Shown here piece by piece: positions 1 to 9,054 of a stretch of 32,719 nt of DNA (positions within the stretch are counted from its first letter, which is position 1; the number at the start of each line of letters is the position of its first letter). The translations under genes and the position numbers were made by a program. The notes beneath the pieces are model-generated. The model was not told the origin of the DNA and did not search any database. It saw only the letters and a program-made list of their open reading frames with translations. The DNA lies in the NCBI GenBank assembly GCA_020354785.1, contig CP070654.1, positions 2,706,198 to 2,738,916 of the forward strand, in the 5' to 3' direction. The stretch comes from Bacteroidales bacterium (GTDB lineage Bacteria; Bacteroidota; Bacteroidia; Bacteroidales; UBA10428).

Positions 1-1791
1 GAACATATCCGCAAGCGTCCGGGAATGTATATAGGAAAACTGGGTGACGGCTCTTCACAGGATGACGGGATATATGTGCTGATTAAGGAAGTTCTCGATA
101 ATTCCGTTGATGAATATATGATGGGTTTTGGAAAGATTATAGATATTGTCATAAACGAAAGTGTTGTTAAAATACGGGATTATGGAAGAGGAATACCTCT
201 TGGCAAGGTTAAGGATGTAGCTTCCAAAATGAATACAGGGGCAAAATACGATTCAAAGGTTTTTAAGAAATCTGTCGGGCTAAATGGAGTAGGTATTAAG
301 GCAGTAAATGCACTTTCTTCAAAATTTATTATCAAGTCTTTTCGAGAGGGAGTAGTTAAGGCTGTTGGTTTTGAGGAAGGAAACCTGGCAAATGATGAAA
401 AGGAGCACAAAACCGAGTCAAAAAACGGAACCCTTGTTTCATTTGTGCCGGATATTAAGATGTTTGGAACATTCAGATTCATAGATGATTATGTAGAGTC
501 TTTGATTAAGAATTATGTCTATCTCAATAGCGGATTAACAATAAAACTAAACGGGGTATCATATTGTTCCAAAAACGGACTGGTTGACCTTCTGAATGAA
601 AATATAAACTCTGAAATATTATATCCTTTAATTCATATTAAGGATACAGATATTGAGATTGCTATCACTCACGGTAACCAGTACGGAGAGACATACTATA
701 CGTTCGTAAACGGCCAGAACACAACTCAGGGGGGAACACATCTTCATGCTTTCAGGGAAGCTCTTGTAAGGACGATTCGCGACTTTTATAAAAAAGATTT
801 CGATCCTTCGGATATCAGGGCTTCAATAGTCGCCGCTATCAGTATTAAGGTTGAGGAACCGGTCTTTGAATCACAAACAAAAACAAAGCTGGGATCCAAG
901 GATATGGAGCCCGACGGACCTTCGATCCGTAATTTTATAGGAGACTTTCTTAAGACCAAGCTTGATAATTATCTTCATAAGAATCCTGAAATTGCTGATA
1001 TACTTTTAAAAAAAATTATTGAGTCAGAAAAGGAACGCAAGGCTATATCAAGCATTAAAAAGATTGCCCGTGAGAGAGCCAAGAAGGCTAATCTTCATAA
1101 CAGAAAACTGAGGGATTGTAAAATTCATTACAACTCCAACGATGAAAGACGGCTTGAAACAACCATATTTATTACCGAAGGTGATTCGGCAAGCGGGTCT
1201 ATTACAAAATCAAGGGATGTGAACACACAAGCTGTTTTCAGTCTTAAAGGCAAACCATTAAACACTTATGGGCTGACTAAAAAAATCGTTTACGAAAATG
1301 AAGAGTTTAATTTATTACAGGCAGCATTAGATATTGAGGATGATCTGGAGAACCTGAGATATCATAATGTTGTAATTGCTACAGACGCAGATGTTGATGG
1401 AATGCATATACGGCTTCTTCTGATAACCTTCTTTATACAGTTTTTTCCGGATCTTGTGAGAAAAGGACATCTGTATATTCTTCAGACACCTTTGTTCAGG
1501 GTAAGAAACAAGAAGGAAACAATATACTGTTATTCGCAGGATGAAAAGGATATTGCTGTGGAGAAGCTGGGTATAAATCCTGAAATTACAAGATTTAAAG
1601 GACTGGGTGAAATATCACCTGACGAGTTCAAACATTTTATTGGAAAGGATATGAAGTTAGAACCTGTAAGGCTGAAAAAAGATGACACTGTCTCAAAAAT
1701 TTTACCTTTTTATATGGGTAAAAATACACCTGAAAGACAGGAGTTTATTATAGAAAATCTGCGTATCGAAGATGATTTGGTTGAAACATAA
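1..1791 (+). CDS. parE: DNA topoisomerase IV subunit B (ParE), 5' end missing
   Basis: This is the ATPase/Toprim subunit of the type IIA topoisomerase that decatenates and relaxes DNA with ParC. The reading frame is open from the first base, where RKRPGMYIG is visible at about nt 13-39. The true start therefore lies upstream, probably about 20 codons away, and the ATG at 25 is internal. The GHKL ATPase motifs are present: EVLDNSVDE from nt 88, then DYGRGIP and GLNGVG. The Toprim motifs are present too: ITEGDSASG from nt 1171, TDADVDG from nt 1381, and FKGLGEI near the end. The gene sits 39 bp before parC on the same strand, so the two are probably co-transcribed. The type II family is certain. 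ParE is preferred over GyrB because of the adjacent ParC-type A subunit and the short length. Confidence 0.93.
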   Translation, partial: EHIRKRPGMYIGKLGDGSSQDDGIYVLIKEVLDNSVDEYMMGFGKIIDIVINESVVKIRDYGRGIPLGKVKDVASKMNTGAKYDSKVFKKSVGLNGVGIKAVNALSSKFIIKSFREGVVKAVGFEEGNLANDEKEHKTESKNGTLVSFVPDIKMFGTFRFIDDYVESLIKNYVYLNSGLTIKLNGVSYCSKNGLVDLLNENINSEILYPLIHIKDTDIEIAITHGNQYGETYYTFVNGQNTTQGGTHLHAFREALVRTIRDFYKKDFDPSDIRASIVAAISIKVEEPVFESQTKTKLGSKDMEPDGPSIRNFIGDFLKTKLDNYLHKNPEIADILLKKIIESEKERKAISSIKKIARERAKKANLHNRKLRDCKIHYNSNDERRLETTIFITEGDSASGSITKSRDVNTQAVFSLKGKPLNTYGLTKKIVYENEEFNLLQAALDIEDDLENLRYHNVVIATDADVDGMHIRLLLITFFIQFFPDLVRKGHLYILQTPLFRVRNKKETIYCYSQDEKDIAVEKLGINPEITRFKGLGEISPDEFKHFIGKDMKLEPVRLKKDDTVSKILPFYMGKNTPERQEFIIENLRIEDDLVET

Positions 1792-1830
1792 ATATTATTT
1801 TTTGACTGACTGACATAGATTAACTTTATT

Positions 1831-4476
1831 ATGAACCAGGAAAATCAGGAAAACAATAAGGAATACCAGAATCTCGATGATGAGATATTGGAGCTGGAAG
1901 AAAGTTCCGGGAAATATGCTACCGGTCATACCAATGTCGCCAGGTTATCGGGAATGTACCAGGACTGGTTTCTTGATTATGCATCTTATGTAATTCTTGA
2001 GCGTGCAGTACCGCATCTGGATGACGGGTTAAAACCGGTGCAGAGGAGGATACTGCATTCTATGAGAAGGCTCGATGACGGGAGATACAATAAAGTCGCC
2101 AACATTATCGGGCATACAATGCAGTTTCATCCCCACGGAGATGCATCTATAGGTGATGCACTGGTTCAGCTTGGGCAAAAAGATTTACTAATAGATACAC
2201 AGGGCAACTGGGGTAATGTACTTACCGGCGATGGTGCTGCTGCTCCGCGGTATATTGAAGCTCGATTATCAAAATTTGCCCTGGAAGTTGTATTTAATCC
2301 GAAAACAACTGCATGGAAAGCCTCATACGACGGAAGAAATAAAGAACCGGTTACCATGCCGGTAAAATTTCCTTTATTGCTGGCGCTGGGAGTGGAAGGA
2401 ATAGCAGTTGGTCTGGCATCAAAAATTTTACCACACAATTTTAACGAACTTATTGATGCTTCCATTGCGTACCTACAGGGTAAAGAATTTGAATTATATC
2501 CTGATTTTCCAACCGGAGGCCTTGCAGATTTTTCAAGATATAATGACGGACTGCGGGGAGGCCAGATAAAGATTAGAGCAAAGATCACGAAACTGGATAA
2601 GAAGGCATTATTAATAACTGAAGTGCCATATGGAAGAACTACATCCTCGTTAATTGAGTCAATAATTAAGGCCAATGAAAAGGGAAAAATAAAAATCAAA
2701 AAAATTGATGATAATACAGCAGAAAATGTTGAAATACTAATAAGCCTGACCCCGGGAATATCTCCGGATAAAACTATTGATGCACTATATGCTTTCACGG
2801 ATTGTGAAATTCCTGTTTCACCAAATTCCTGTATTATTAAAGATGACAAGCCCATATTTATTGGTGTTTCCGAGATATTAAAAATATCTGCCCGGAAAAC
2901 AGTTGATCTGCTTGAAATGGAATTGCAAATCAGACTGGAGGAACTGGAGAATGCATGGCACATTTCAAGCCTGGAGAAAATATTTATCGAGAATGAACTT
3001 TACGAGGATATCAAGAAGTGTAAAACCGAGGAATCAATACTGGAAACTATCGATAAGGGACTTGAACCTTTTAAGAAGAAATTGTTAAGAGAGGTGACAA
3101 GGGAAGATTTAATACGGCTATCCAATATACCTATTAAACGTATATCAAAATACAGTTCATTAAAGGCTGATGAATATATCAAAGAAATTGAAACTGATAT
3201 TGACGAAGTAAAGAATCATCTTGAAAATATAATTCCTTATACAATAAACTATTACAGGCAGATAAAGAATAAATACGGAAAAGAAAGGATTAGAAGGACA
3301 GAGATTAAAAATTTTGACACAATAATAGCTTCTAAAGTAGTAGTTGCGAACCAGAAATTATATATGAACAAGGAAGAGGGTTTTATTGGCACATCACTTA
3401 AAAAAGATGAGTTTGTTTGCGAGTGTTCGGATATTGACGATATCCTGGTAATTCGAAGGAATGGAAAATACCTTATCACTAAAGTCTCTGAGAAGACTTT
3501 TACAGGAAAAGATATTTTTTATGCAGGTGTATTCAAGAAGAATGATACGAGGACAATTTTCAACATAATTTACCGGGACGGGAAAAACGGCAAGGTGTTA
3601 ATGAAGAGATGTGCCATAACAGGATTAATAAGAGATAATGAGTATGATTTAACAAAGGGAAAAGACGGTTCAAGAATATTGTATTTAAGTGCTAATCCTA
3701 ATGGTGAGGCTGAAACGTTAAAAGTCTATTTAAAACCCAGGCCAAGACTGAGAAATCTGATGTTTGAAACTGACTTTGGAGAATTAGCCATTAAAGGCAG
3801 GGGTTCAATGGGAAATATTCTTACCAAATATACAGTCAGTAAAATTGTATTGAAAGAGAAAGGTGTATCAACACTCGGGGGGAGAAAGGTATGGTTTGAT
3901 GCTGACGTGAACCGGCTTAATGCTGACGGAAGAGGGAACCTGCTTGGAGAATTTAAGGGTGATGACAGGCTGCTGGTTATGACAAAGTCCGGTAAATTCA
4001 GATTATCATCATTTGATTTATCAAACCATTTTGAAGATGACCTGTTAATAATTGAGAAGTATAATCCCGATAAAATATTCTCCGCTGTTTATTTTGATGC
4101 AAATCTTAGTTATTATTATATAAAGCGCTTTAAAATAGAACCTACAGAAAAAGCAGTAAGCTTTATCGGAGAGAATTCCGAATCAAAACTAATAAGAATA
4201 ACTGAGGTTGAATACCCGAGATTTGAATTGAAGTTTGGCGGGGACCATAGTCACAGAAATAATGAAATAATAGAAGTAGCTGAATTCATAAGCGTTAAAA
4301 GTTACAAGGCAAAGGGTAAACGCTTATCAAACTATGAAGTAGCTGTGGTAAAAGAACTCGAACCTATTATGACAAAGGCTGAGCAGGAAGAGGAAAAGAT
4401 AAAAGAGGAAGCAGAAGACATAAAGAACATTGAAGATAAAGATGCTAATGGCAGGCAGATGACACTGGAATGGTAA
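1831..4476 (+). CDS. parC: DNA topoisomerase IV subunit A (ParC)
   Basis: This is the DNA cleavage and religation subunit that pairs with the upstream ParE. At 881 residues it is long for a ParC. The winged-helix region has DGLKPVQRR (residues 65-73) and HPHGD (100-104). The active-site tyrosine is Y141 in the context AAAPRYIEAR. The second half (about 520-830) looks like the beta-pinwheel C-terminal domain, and I see no GyrA box (QRRGGKG), which favours ParC over GyrA. The last 45 residues are highly charged, mostly Glu and Lys. The position equivalent to E. coli ParC Ser80 is Ala105 and that of Glu84 is Asp109. No Shine-Dalgarno precedes the ATG, as is usual in this phylum. Confidence 0.93.
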   Translation: MNQENQENNKEYQNLDDEILELEESSGKYATGHTNVARLSGMYQDWFLDYASYVILERAVPHLDDGLKPVQRRILHSMRRLDDGRYNKVANIIGHTMQFHPHGDASIGDALVQLGQKDLLIDTQGNWGNVLTGDGAAAPRYIEARLSKFALEVVFNPKTTAWKASYDGRNKEPVTMPVKFPLLLALGVEGIAVGLASKILPHNFNELIDASIAYLQGKEFELYPDFPTGGLADFSRYNDGLRGGQIKIRAKITKLDKKALLITEVPYGRTTSSLIESIIKANEKGKIKIKKIDDNTAENVEILISLTPGISPDKTIDALYAFTDCEIPVSPNSCIIKDDKPIFIGVSEILKISARKTVDLLEMELQIRLEELENAWHISSLEKIFIENELYEDIKKCKTEESILETIDKGLEPFKKKLLREVTREDLIRLSNIPIKRISKYSSLKADEYIKEIETDIDEVKNHLENIIPYTINYYRQIKNKYGKERIRRTEIKNFDTIIASKVVVANQKLYMNKEEGFIGTSLKKDEFVCECSDIDDILVIRRNGKYLITKVSEKTFTGKDIFYAGVFKKNDTRTIFNIIYRDGKNGKVLMKRCAITGLIRDNEYDLTKGKDGSRILYLSANPNGEAETLKVYLKPRPRLRNLMFETDFGELAIKGRGSMGNILTKYTVSKIVLKEKGVSTLGGRKVWFDADVNRLNADGRGNLLGEFKGDDRLLVMTKSGKFRLSSFDLSNHFEDDLLIIEKYNPDKIFSAVYFDANLSYYYIKRFKIEPTEKAVSFIGENSESKLIRITEVEYPRFELKFGGDHSHRNNEIIEVAEFISVKSYKAKGKRLSNYEVAVVKELEPIMTKAEQEEEKIKEEAEDIKNIEDKDANGRQMTLEW

Positions 4477-4516
4477 AACATTTTACTCTAAAATTCTGGA
4501 ACACTAAGTTCAAAAA

Positions 4517-5641
4517 ATGGCCGTTGAAATAATCGAGGTTAAGAGCAGGAAACAATTAAGGCGGTTCATCTATCTTCCTGCGAAAATCCATAAAAATCAT
4601 AAAAACTGGGTTCCCCCGATATATATTGATGAATGGCAATATTTCAACTCGCGGAAAAACCACTCCTTTAATTTTTGTGATACAATTCTCTTATTAGCGA
4701 TGAGGGATAACAAACCTGTTGGCCGGATAATGGGAATTATTAATCATAAATATAATGAAGCCCGTAATGAAAGCGACGCAAGGTTCTGTTTAATTGAAAC
4801 GTACAACGAACAGGATGTAGCAAATGCCCTTTTAAATGCCATTGAAGACTGGGCTCGCTCAAAAAAAATGAAAAGACTTGTCGGACCTCTTGGTTTTTCC
4901 GATAAAGATCCGCAAGGGATGCTTATTGAAGGATTTGAACAGCCTTTAGTAATTGCTACCAACTGCAACTACCCGTATCAGGTAAGACTTATTGAAAGGG
5001 CCGGTTTTACAGAACATGTGGATCTTGTGGTTTACAAAATTGATATACCTGATGGAATACCTGATTTTTATAAAAAAATTTACGAAAGAGGATTAAAAAA
5101 TAACAAAATATATGTACACGAATTTACAAGACAAAGACAATTAAAGCCTTTTATCAGACCGGTACTGAACCTGCTTAACCTTATATACAAGGATATATAC
5201 GCCTTTTCCCCACTGGATGAGCTTGAAATGGATGACTTAGTACGCCGTTATTTTTCAATATTAGATCCGAGATTTATTAAGGTAGTAGTAAATAAGGAAG
5301 GTGAGGTTATAGCCTTTATCATTGGAATGCCTGATATAAGCAAGGGTATTAAAAGCTGTAAAGGCCATATTTTTCCATTCGGATTACTCAAAATAATATA
5401 TCATCAGAAAAGGACCAGGCAGCTCAACCTGTTACTAGGTGGTATACGCAGAGATTTTCAGAATTTAGGTATTGATGCGGTTATGGGTGTTAAAATGCTA
5501 GAGGAAGCCTGCAAAGCCGGCCTGAAATATATAGACAGCCATCTTGTGCTGAAAACCAATGTTAAAATGAGGGCAGAAGTGGAACGTATGGGTGGTAAAG
5601 TATATAAAAGGTATAGAATATTTCAAAAGGATGTTATTTGA
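4517..5641 (+). CDS. GNAT-like N-acetyltransferase family protein (YghO-like)
   Basis: This 374-residue protein resembles a widespread family annotated as GNAT-like or YghO-like. The N-terminal half holds a strand-turn-strand pattern typical of GNAT cores (LLLAMRDNKPVGRIMGIIN), followed by the family-typical RLVGPLGFSDKDPQGMLIEG stretch. The C-terminal part (QNLGIDAVMGVKMLEEA, then NVKMRAEVERMGGK) looks like a second acetyl-CoA-fold region. The substrate is unknown. The gene starts 40 bp after parC on the same strand and is followed by a DinB-like gene 43 bp later. I see no terminator before or after it, so read-through from parEC is possible. Assignment to the fold is moderately firm, but enzymatic activity is an inference. 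Confidence 0.65.
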   Translation: MAVEIIEVKSRKQLRRFIYLPAKIHKNHKNWVPPIYIDEWQYFNSRKNHSFNFCDTILLLAMRDNKPVGRIMGIINHKYNEARNESDARFCLIETYNEQDVANALLNAIEDWARSKKMKRLVGPLGFSDKDPQGMLIEGFEQPLVIATNCNYPYQVRLIERAGFTEHVDLVVYKIDIPDGIPDFYKKIYERGLKNNKIYVHEFTRQRQLKPFIRPVLNLLNLIYKDIYAFSPLDELEMDDLVRRYFSILDPRFIKVVVNKEGEVIAFIIGMPDISKGIKSCKGHIFPFGLLKIIYHQKRTRQLNLLLGGIRRDFQNLGIDAVMGVKMLEEACKAGLKYIDSHLVLKTNVKMRAEVERMGGKVYKRYRIFQKDVI

Positions 5642-5684
5642 AAAATGTTTAAATTGGTGTAAATTTTTAATAATCGTAATCATC

Positions 5685-6161
5685 ATGAATAAATTTGAAT
5701 TAATTGGCAGGGAATTATTATCACTCGTTGAGGAGTGGGAACAAAAATTGCTGGCTCTGTCAAGTGATGTAATTAGTGAGCGACGAAACAGCCAGAACAG
5801 AAATATAAAGCAAATCGTCGGGCACATGGTAGATTCTGCTTCTAATAACATACACCGGATAGTACATTTACAATATGGGAACATCCCGCTGGTTTTTCCA
5901 AATTATGCAACCCATGGGAATAATGACAGGTGGATTGCCATTCAGAACTACGAGGAAGAAGACTGGAATAACCTTGTTCAGTTGTGGAAATTTACCAATA
6001 TCCACATAGTACATGTAATTCAGAACATTAATTCTGAAAAAACGGAAAATAAATGGATGTCAGGGGAAAATGAGGAAATTTCACTGGAAGATATGGTAGT
6101 TGATTTTCCACGGCATTTCAAACTGCATCTTGATGAAATAAGTGAATTAATAAATAAATAA
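5685..6161 (+). CDS. DinB-like superfamily protein
   Basis: This 158-residue, mostly helical protein resembles DinB/YfiT-type four-helix-bundle proteins. Members bind a divalent metal through three histidines and often act as thiol-dependent transferases. Candidate ligands are the His in QIVGHMVDSASNNIHR and the pair in PRHFKLHLDE near the C terminus. The start was set at ATG 5685. The frame stays open upstream to 5592, but that segment overlaps the end of the previous gene and encodes 31 residues unlike the family. The stop at 6161 is 4 bp before the next ATG, so translation of the two is probably coupled. The substrate is unknown. Confidence 0.65.
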   Translation: MNKFELIGRELLSLVEEWEQKLLALSSDVISERRNSQNRNIKQIVGHMVDSASNNIHRIVHLQYGNIPLVFPNYATHGNNDRWIAIQNYEEEDWNNLVQLWKFTNIHIVHVIQNINSEKTENKWMSGENEEISLEDMVVDFPRHFKLHLDEISELINK

Positions 6162-6165
6162 GACT

Positions 6166-6615
6166 ATGATAATTGACAGAATTGAAAACTCGGGGCTTTA
6201 TTTAAACCTCGGCAATCGAATTGCCAGGGCTTTTAATTACATTAATTCAACAGACTTTTCAAAAACTGAACCAGGCAAATATGAAATTGACAGTGATAAT
6301 ATTTTCGCTGTAGTTAATGAATACGAAACAAAAGATATAAAAGATTGTGCTCTTGAAGCTCATCGAAAGTATATTGATATCCAGTATATGTATTCAGGTG
6401 CTGAGCTAATAGGTGTGGCTCCTTTGGTAAATCAGACCCCTGTTAAGGAATATAGTGAAGAAAAGGATTGTGTCTTTTTCAATGAAGAAACATCACTGGT
6501 TAAAATGACTGGGGGCATGTTTGCAATTTTTTTCCCTGGTGACCTTCATATGCCGGGAGTGAAAGCAGATGGGCCATCAAAGGTTAAAAAAATTGTAGTA
6601 AAAGTACGAATCTGA
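6166..6615 (+). CDS. YhcH/YjgK/YiaL (DUF386) family protein
   Basis: This is a 149-residue beta-sandwich protein of the YhcH/YjgK/YiaL family, which includes EbgC and proteins encoded with sialic acid catabolism genes. The recognisable parts are AHRKYIDIQYMYSGAE, with its conserved His, followed by IGVAPL, and FFPGDLHMPG near the C terminus with a second conserved His. These residues line the metal-binding cavity in the family. Suggested roles elsewhere include processing or anomerisation of N-acetylated sugars, but the reaction here is unknown. It follows the DinB-like gene by 4 bp and precedes a cupin gene by 27 bp. Family assignment is confident; function is not. Confidence 0.85.
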   Translation: MIIDRIENSGLYLNLGNRIARAFNYINSTDFSKTEPGKYEIDSDNIFAVVNEYETKDIKDCALEAHRKYIDIQYMYSGAELIGVAPLVNQTPVKEYSEEKDCVFFNEETSLVKMTGGMFAIFFPGDLHMPGVKADGPSKVKKIVVKVRI

Positions 6616-6642
6616 TGACCGTAAAATATAAAATATAATAAA

Positions 6643-6993
6643 ATGGATACTAAAGATTTAGGTGATATTTATCCTGAAATAATTAGAAATTTACCGGAAG
6701 CAGATATTCCGTTTAAAGGTGTTCACGGATGGATATCACAGAGTAAGGACCATCAGATTGTATTTTTCGATATTGAACCAATTGGTGAAGTAGCTGAGCA
6801 TTCTCATGGTCCTCAATGGGGAATAGTAATTGAAGGTGAAATGGAACTTACAATTGGCGGAAAAACTGATACTTATAAAAAAGGTGATTATTACTATATT
6901 CCTGACGGAGTAGTACATTCAGCAGCATTCAAATGCAGAACCCGCCTGCTGGATTTCTTTGCTGATGCTGAAAGATATAAGCCTAAAAGTTGA
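6643..6993 (+). CDS. Small cupin-domain protein
   Basis: This 116-residue single-domain cupin has both conserved cupin motifs. Motif 1 is EHSHGPQWGIVIEGEMEL, with the two His and the Glu-like position. Motif 2 is KGDYYYIPDGVVHSAAF, with the third metal-ligand His. Such proteins bind a metal and may be small isomerases, dioxygenases or sugar-sensing proteins; nothing here settles which. It is the last gene of a short same-strand run with the DinB-like and YhcH-type genes, so three small proteins with candidate metal sites are encoded together. A convergent gene begins 31 bp after its stop, and I see no clear terminator hairpin in that gap. Confidence 0.85.
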   Translation: MDTKDLGDIYPEIIRNLPEADIPFKGVHGWISQSKDHQIVFFDIEPIGEVAEHSHGPQWGIVIEGEMELTIGGKTDTYKKGDYYYIPDGVVHSAAFKCRTRLLDFFADAERYKPKS

Positions 6994-7024
6994 TATTAAG
7001 TTTATAACTGCCCCGGAAAGGATT

Positions 7025-7741
7025 TTACATTGATTCTATTCTAATGTTTCCGTTGCCTGTAACCAGCACTATCATCCCTGCACCGTTCCCTATATCTCCG
7101 GTAATTCTTTTATCTGAAGACACCTGGTTTTGAATACTTAAACCTGAATTTGTTACAGTACCGTTGCCAACAGAGGCATCCAGGTGAGCATTTGTCTCCG
7201 ATGGAATAGTAAAGTCTATATTACCGTTACCAGTATAAAAGTCTACCTCACAGGTATCTAACAATATTAAATCGGCTGCGGTATTGCCATTACCCAGATA
7301 AATAGTTACAAATCTGGATTTGGCCTCCATGTCAATATTCCCGTTTCCGAGAGTTATTTCATAATCGAATATAAGGGGTAATGTAATCGAGAAGTTGACT
7401 ATGTAATCTAAATCATTGTCTGTGGGATGGTCTGCGATCACCTCAATCTCATCAGTATTTTCTTCTATTGAAACAGAAATATCAGACATATGTGATTCAG
7501 CATGACTGACACTAACACGGCTCTTAACTATTTTGGTAATATCAAAAGACATGTCATCTTTTGCATCAGTCCCTGTAATTGTTATGTCTCCATTACGGCT
7601 TTGTATGACAAGCATTTTCTGACCAGATATGCTAATGGTCTCTGATTCTTTTTCTTCATATTCTTGATCCCGGTCGGAATTAGTTTTGTCACAGGCACAA
7701 AATATGCACACTATTACGAATAAACTTAGAATAGTTTTCAT
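7025..7741 (-). CDS. Putative lipoprotein with GNGN beta-repeat domain
   Basis: This is a predicted lipoprotein. Starting from the ATG at 7741 it begins MKTILSLFVIVCIFCAC, a hydrophobic signal ending in a lipobox-like FCAC. The frame extends nine codons further to a TTG at 7768, which I reject because it would put a charged segment before the signal. The mature protein has a short charged linker. It then has a region in which a G-N-G-N turn recurs about every 20-30 residues (LGNGNID, LGNGNTA, TGNGNID, VGNGTVT, IGNGAGM, TGNGNIR). This resembles DUF4097/putative-adhesin beta-solenoid proteins, which occur in Bacteroidota with no established biochemical function. It is convergent with the cupin gene and divergent from the dehydrogenase. 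Confidence 0.7.
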   Translation of the reverse strand: MKTILSLFVIVCIFCACDKTNSDRDQEYEEKESETISISGQKMLVIQSRNGDITITGTDAKDDMSFDITKIVKSRVSVSHAESHMSDISVSIEENTDEIEVIADHPTDNDLDYIVNFSITLPLIFDYEITLGNGNIDMEAKSRFVTIYLGNGNTAADLILLDTCEVDFYTGNGNIDFTIPSETNAHLDASVGNGTVTNSGLSIQNQVSSDKRITGDIGNGAGMIVLVTGNGNIRIESM

Positions 7742-7840
7742 GATCTTGTTTTTACATGTTTTATACAATATTATGATAATAAGCTTATAAAAACAAACCG
7801 GGACAGTAGAAATCTTTGACTAATAATTTATAATTTTAAG

Positions 7841-7854
7841 ACTCTATTAAGAGT
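7841..7854. repeat. Short inverted repeat in divergent intergenic region
   Basis: ACTCT-ATTA-AGAGT is a perfect 5-bp inverted repeat with a 4-bp spacer. It lies between the divergent lipoprotein and 2-hydroxyacid dehydrogenase genes. Its size suits a regulator half-site pair, but arms this short also arise by chance. Confidence 0.25.
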
Positions 7855-7900
7855 TAAAATAGAATGTTATTACAATGAACCAGTCTGACAAAAGTAGTGA

Positions 7901-7914
7901 CCGGACATATCCGG
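7901..7914. repeat. CCGGA/TCCGG inverted repeat before dehydrogenase gene
   Basis: CCGGA-cata-TCCGG is a perfect 5-bp GC-rich inverted repeat 36 bp upstream of the dehydrogenase ATG, in otherwise very AT-rich DNA. The contrast in composition makes it more noticeable than its length would. It could be an operator or a small RNA hairpin; no regulator is identified. Confidence 0.3.
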
Positions 7915-7950
7915 GTTATATTTTCATAATAATACACAATATACATTATA

Positions 7951-8952
7951 ATGATAAAGAAGCAGGAAGCGGTAAAAGTACTTGTATCACGAATCTACCC
8001 TGAAATCGGAATAGAATTACTGCGAAAAGAGGGATTTAAGTTAACAACCTGGCAGGAGGACAGGCCAATGACTCAGCCGGAATTAATTAAGGCAGCCAGG
8101 GAGAATAATGCCCTGCTATGCACTATGACAGAAAATATAGACAAGCACTTCCTGAATGAGTGTAAGCATCTGGATATTATATCACAATTTGCGGTAGGAT
8201 TTGATAATATTGATATTTCCGAAGCTACCAGGCTGGGTATTCCTGTTGGTTTTACACCAGATGTGTTGAGTGAAGCAACTGCTGATGTAGCATTTGGATT
8301 AATGATCGCTACCTCGCGAAAAATGTTTCATTTGCACAAGACTATATCCAGGGGTGAATGGAGCTACTTTCGTCCGACAGCAAATCTTGGAATAGATTTA
8401 AAAGATAAGACTTTAGGAATTTTTGGACTGGGGAGAATAGGAATTGAAATGGCTAAACGATGCAAAGGGGCTTACAATATGAAAATAATATATTGTAACC
8501 GTACTCCAAATAAGAAAGCTGAGGAATTATTTGATGCAAGGCTTGTGAATTTTAATGATTTGTTAAAACAAAGTGATGTTATATCTGTGCATTGCACTTT
8601 GACTGATCAGACAAAGGGATTGTTTGATAGGACCGCTTTTGATAGAATGAAGCCCACAGCGATATTTATTAATACTGCCAGAGGACCGGTTCACAATGAA
8701 CAGGCCCTTACAGAAGCACTCAGGAACGGAAGTATCTGGGGTGCCGGACTTGATGTGACAAATCCCGAACCAATGCATCCTGGTAATCCTTTATTATCAA
8801 TGGAAAATGTTTCTGTTTTGCCTCATATTGGTTCTGCTACTGTTGAAACACGTAATAAAATGTCAAGATTAGCTGCTGAGAATATAATCGGATTTTATAA
8901 GAATATGAGAGTACCAAATATTGTAAATCCTGAAACTTTAACGAATAAATAA
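7951..8952 (+). CDS. D-isomer-specific 2-hydroxyacid dehydrogenase (glyoxylate/hydroxypyruvate reductase-like)
   Basis: This cytosolic NAD(P)-dependent oxidoreductase reduces 2-ketoacids such as glyoxylate or hydroxypyruvate. The 333 residues match the family length. The Rossmann motif GLGRIG is at residues 159-164. The catalytic residues of the family are all visible: R244 in NTARG, E273 in TNPEP and H292 in LPHIGSA. After the second Rossmann strand comes CNRTP (R184) rather than an acidic residue, which suggests NADP(H) over NAD(H). The exact substrate cannot be told; GhrB/GyaR-type glyoxylate reductase is the nearest description. The gene stands alone, with a 209-bp divergent intergenic region before it and a candidate terminator after it. 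Confidence 0.88.
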   Translation: MIKKQEAVKVLVSRIYPEIGIELLRKEGFKLTTWQEDRPMTQPELIKAARENNALLCTMTENIDKHFLNECKHLDIISQFAVGFDNIDISEATRLGIPVGFTPDVLSEATADVAFGLMIATSRKMFHLHKTISRGEWSYFRPTANLGIDLKDKTLGIFGLGRIGIEMAKRCKGAYNMKIIYCNRTPNKKAEELFDARLVNFNDLLKQSDVISVHCTLTDQTKGLFDRTAFDRMKPTAIFINTARGPVHNEQALTEALRNGSIWGAGLDVTNPEPMHPGNPLLSMENVSVLPHIGSATVETRNKMSRLAAENIIGFYKNMRVPNIVNPETLTNK

Positions 8953-8955
8953 AAG

Positions 8956-8995
8956 TTACATTAAGATTCTCAGGGATAATGTAAATGATTTTTTT
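8956..8995 (+). terminator. Candidate rho-independent terminator after dehydrogenase
   Basis: A perfect 8-bp inverted repeat, TTACATTA and TAATGTAA (8956-8963 and 8977-8984), flanks a 13-nt loop and is followed by ATGA and a run of seven T. It begins 4 bp past the stop codon. The stem is AT-rich and so weak, but position and T-run fit a terminator. Confidence 0.5.
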
Positions 8996-9023
8996 GATTG
9001 TATAACTAAATATAATTATATTG
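8993..9023 (+). promoter_or_regulatory. Candidate promoter for the crt operon
   Basis: TTTG at 8993-8996 and TATATTG at 9017-9023, 20 bp apart, resemble the Bacteroidota -33/-7 elements (TTTG and TAnnTTTG), with one T missing from the -7 element. It lies 31 bp before the crtI ATG and partly overlaps the T-run of the preceding terminator. Confidence 0.33.
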
Positions 9024-9054
9024 TCCCTCTTTCTTTTTAATATAAATAATAGTG

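Noticed and set aside
1800-1815. Tandem TGAC repeat before parC (TGACTGACTGACA)
   Set aside because: Three copies of a 4-bp word in a short gap have no evident role and may be chance.
2166-2963. Long minus-strand open frame (265 codons) inside parC
   Set aside because: It lies wholly antisense to a conserved parC sequence, is Ser-rich in the way reverse frames are, and matches no family I recognise.
5592-5684. Upstream start for the DinB-like gene
   Set aside because: It would overlap the previous gene by 50 bp and add 31 residues not seen in the family.
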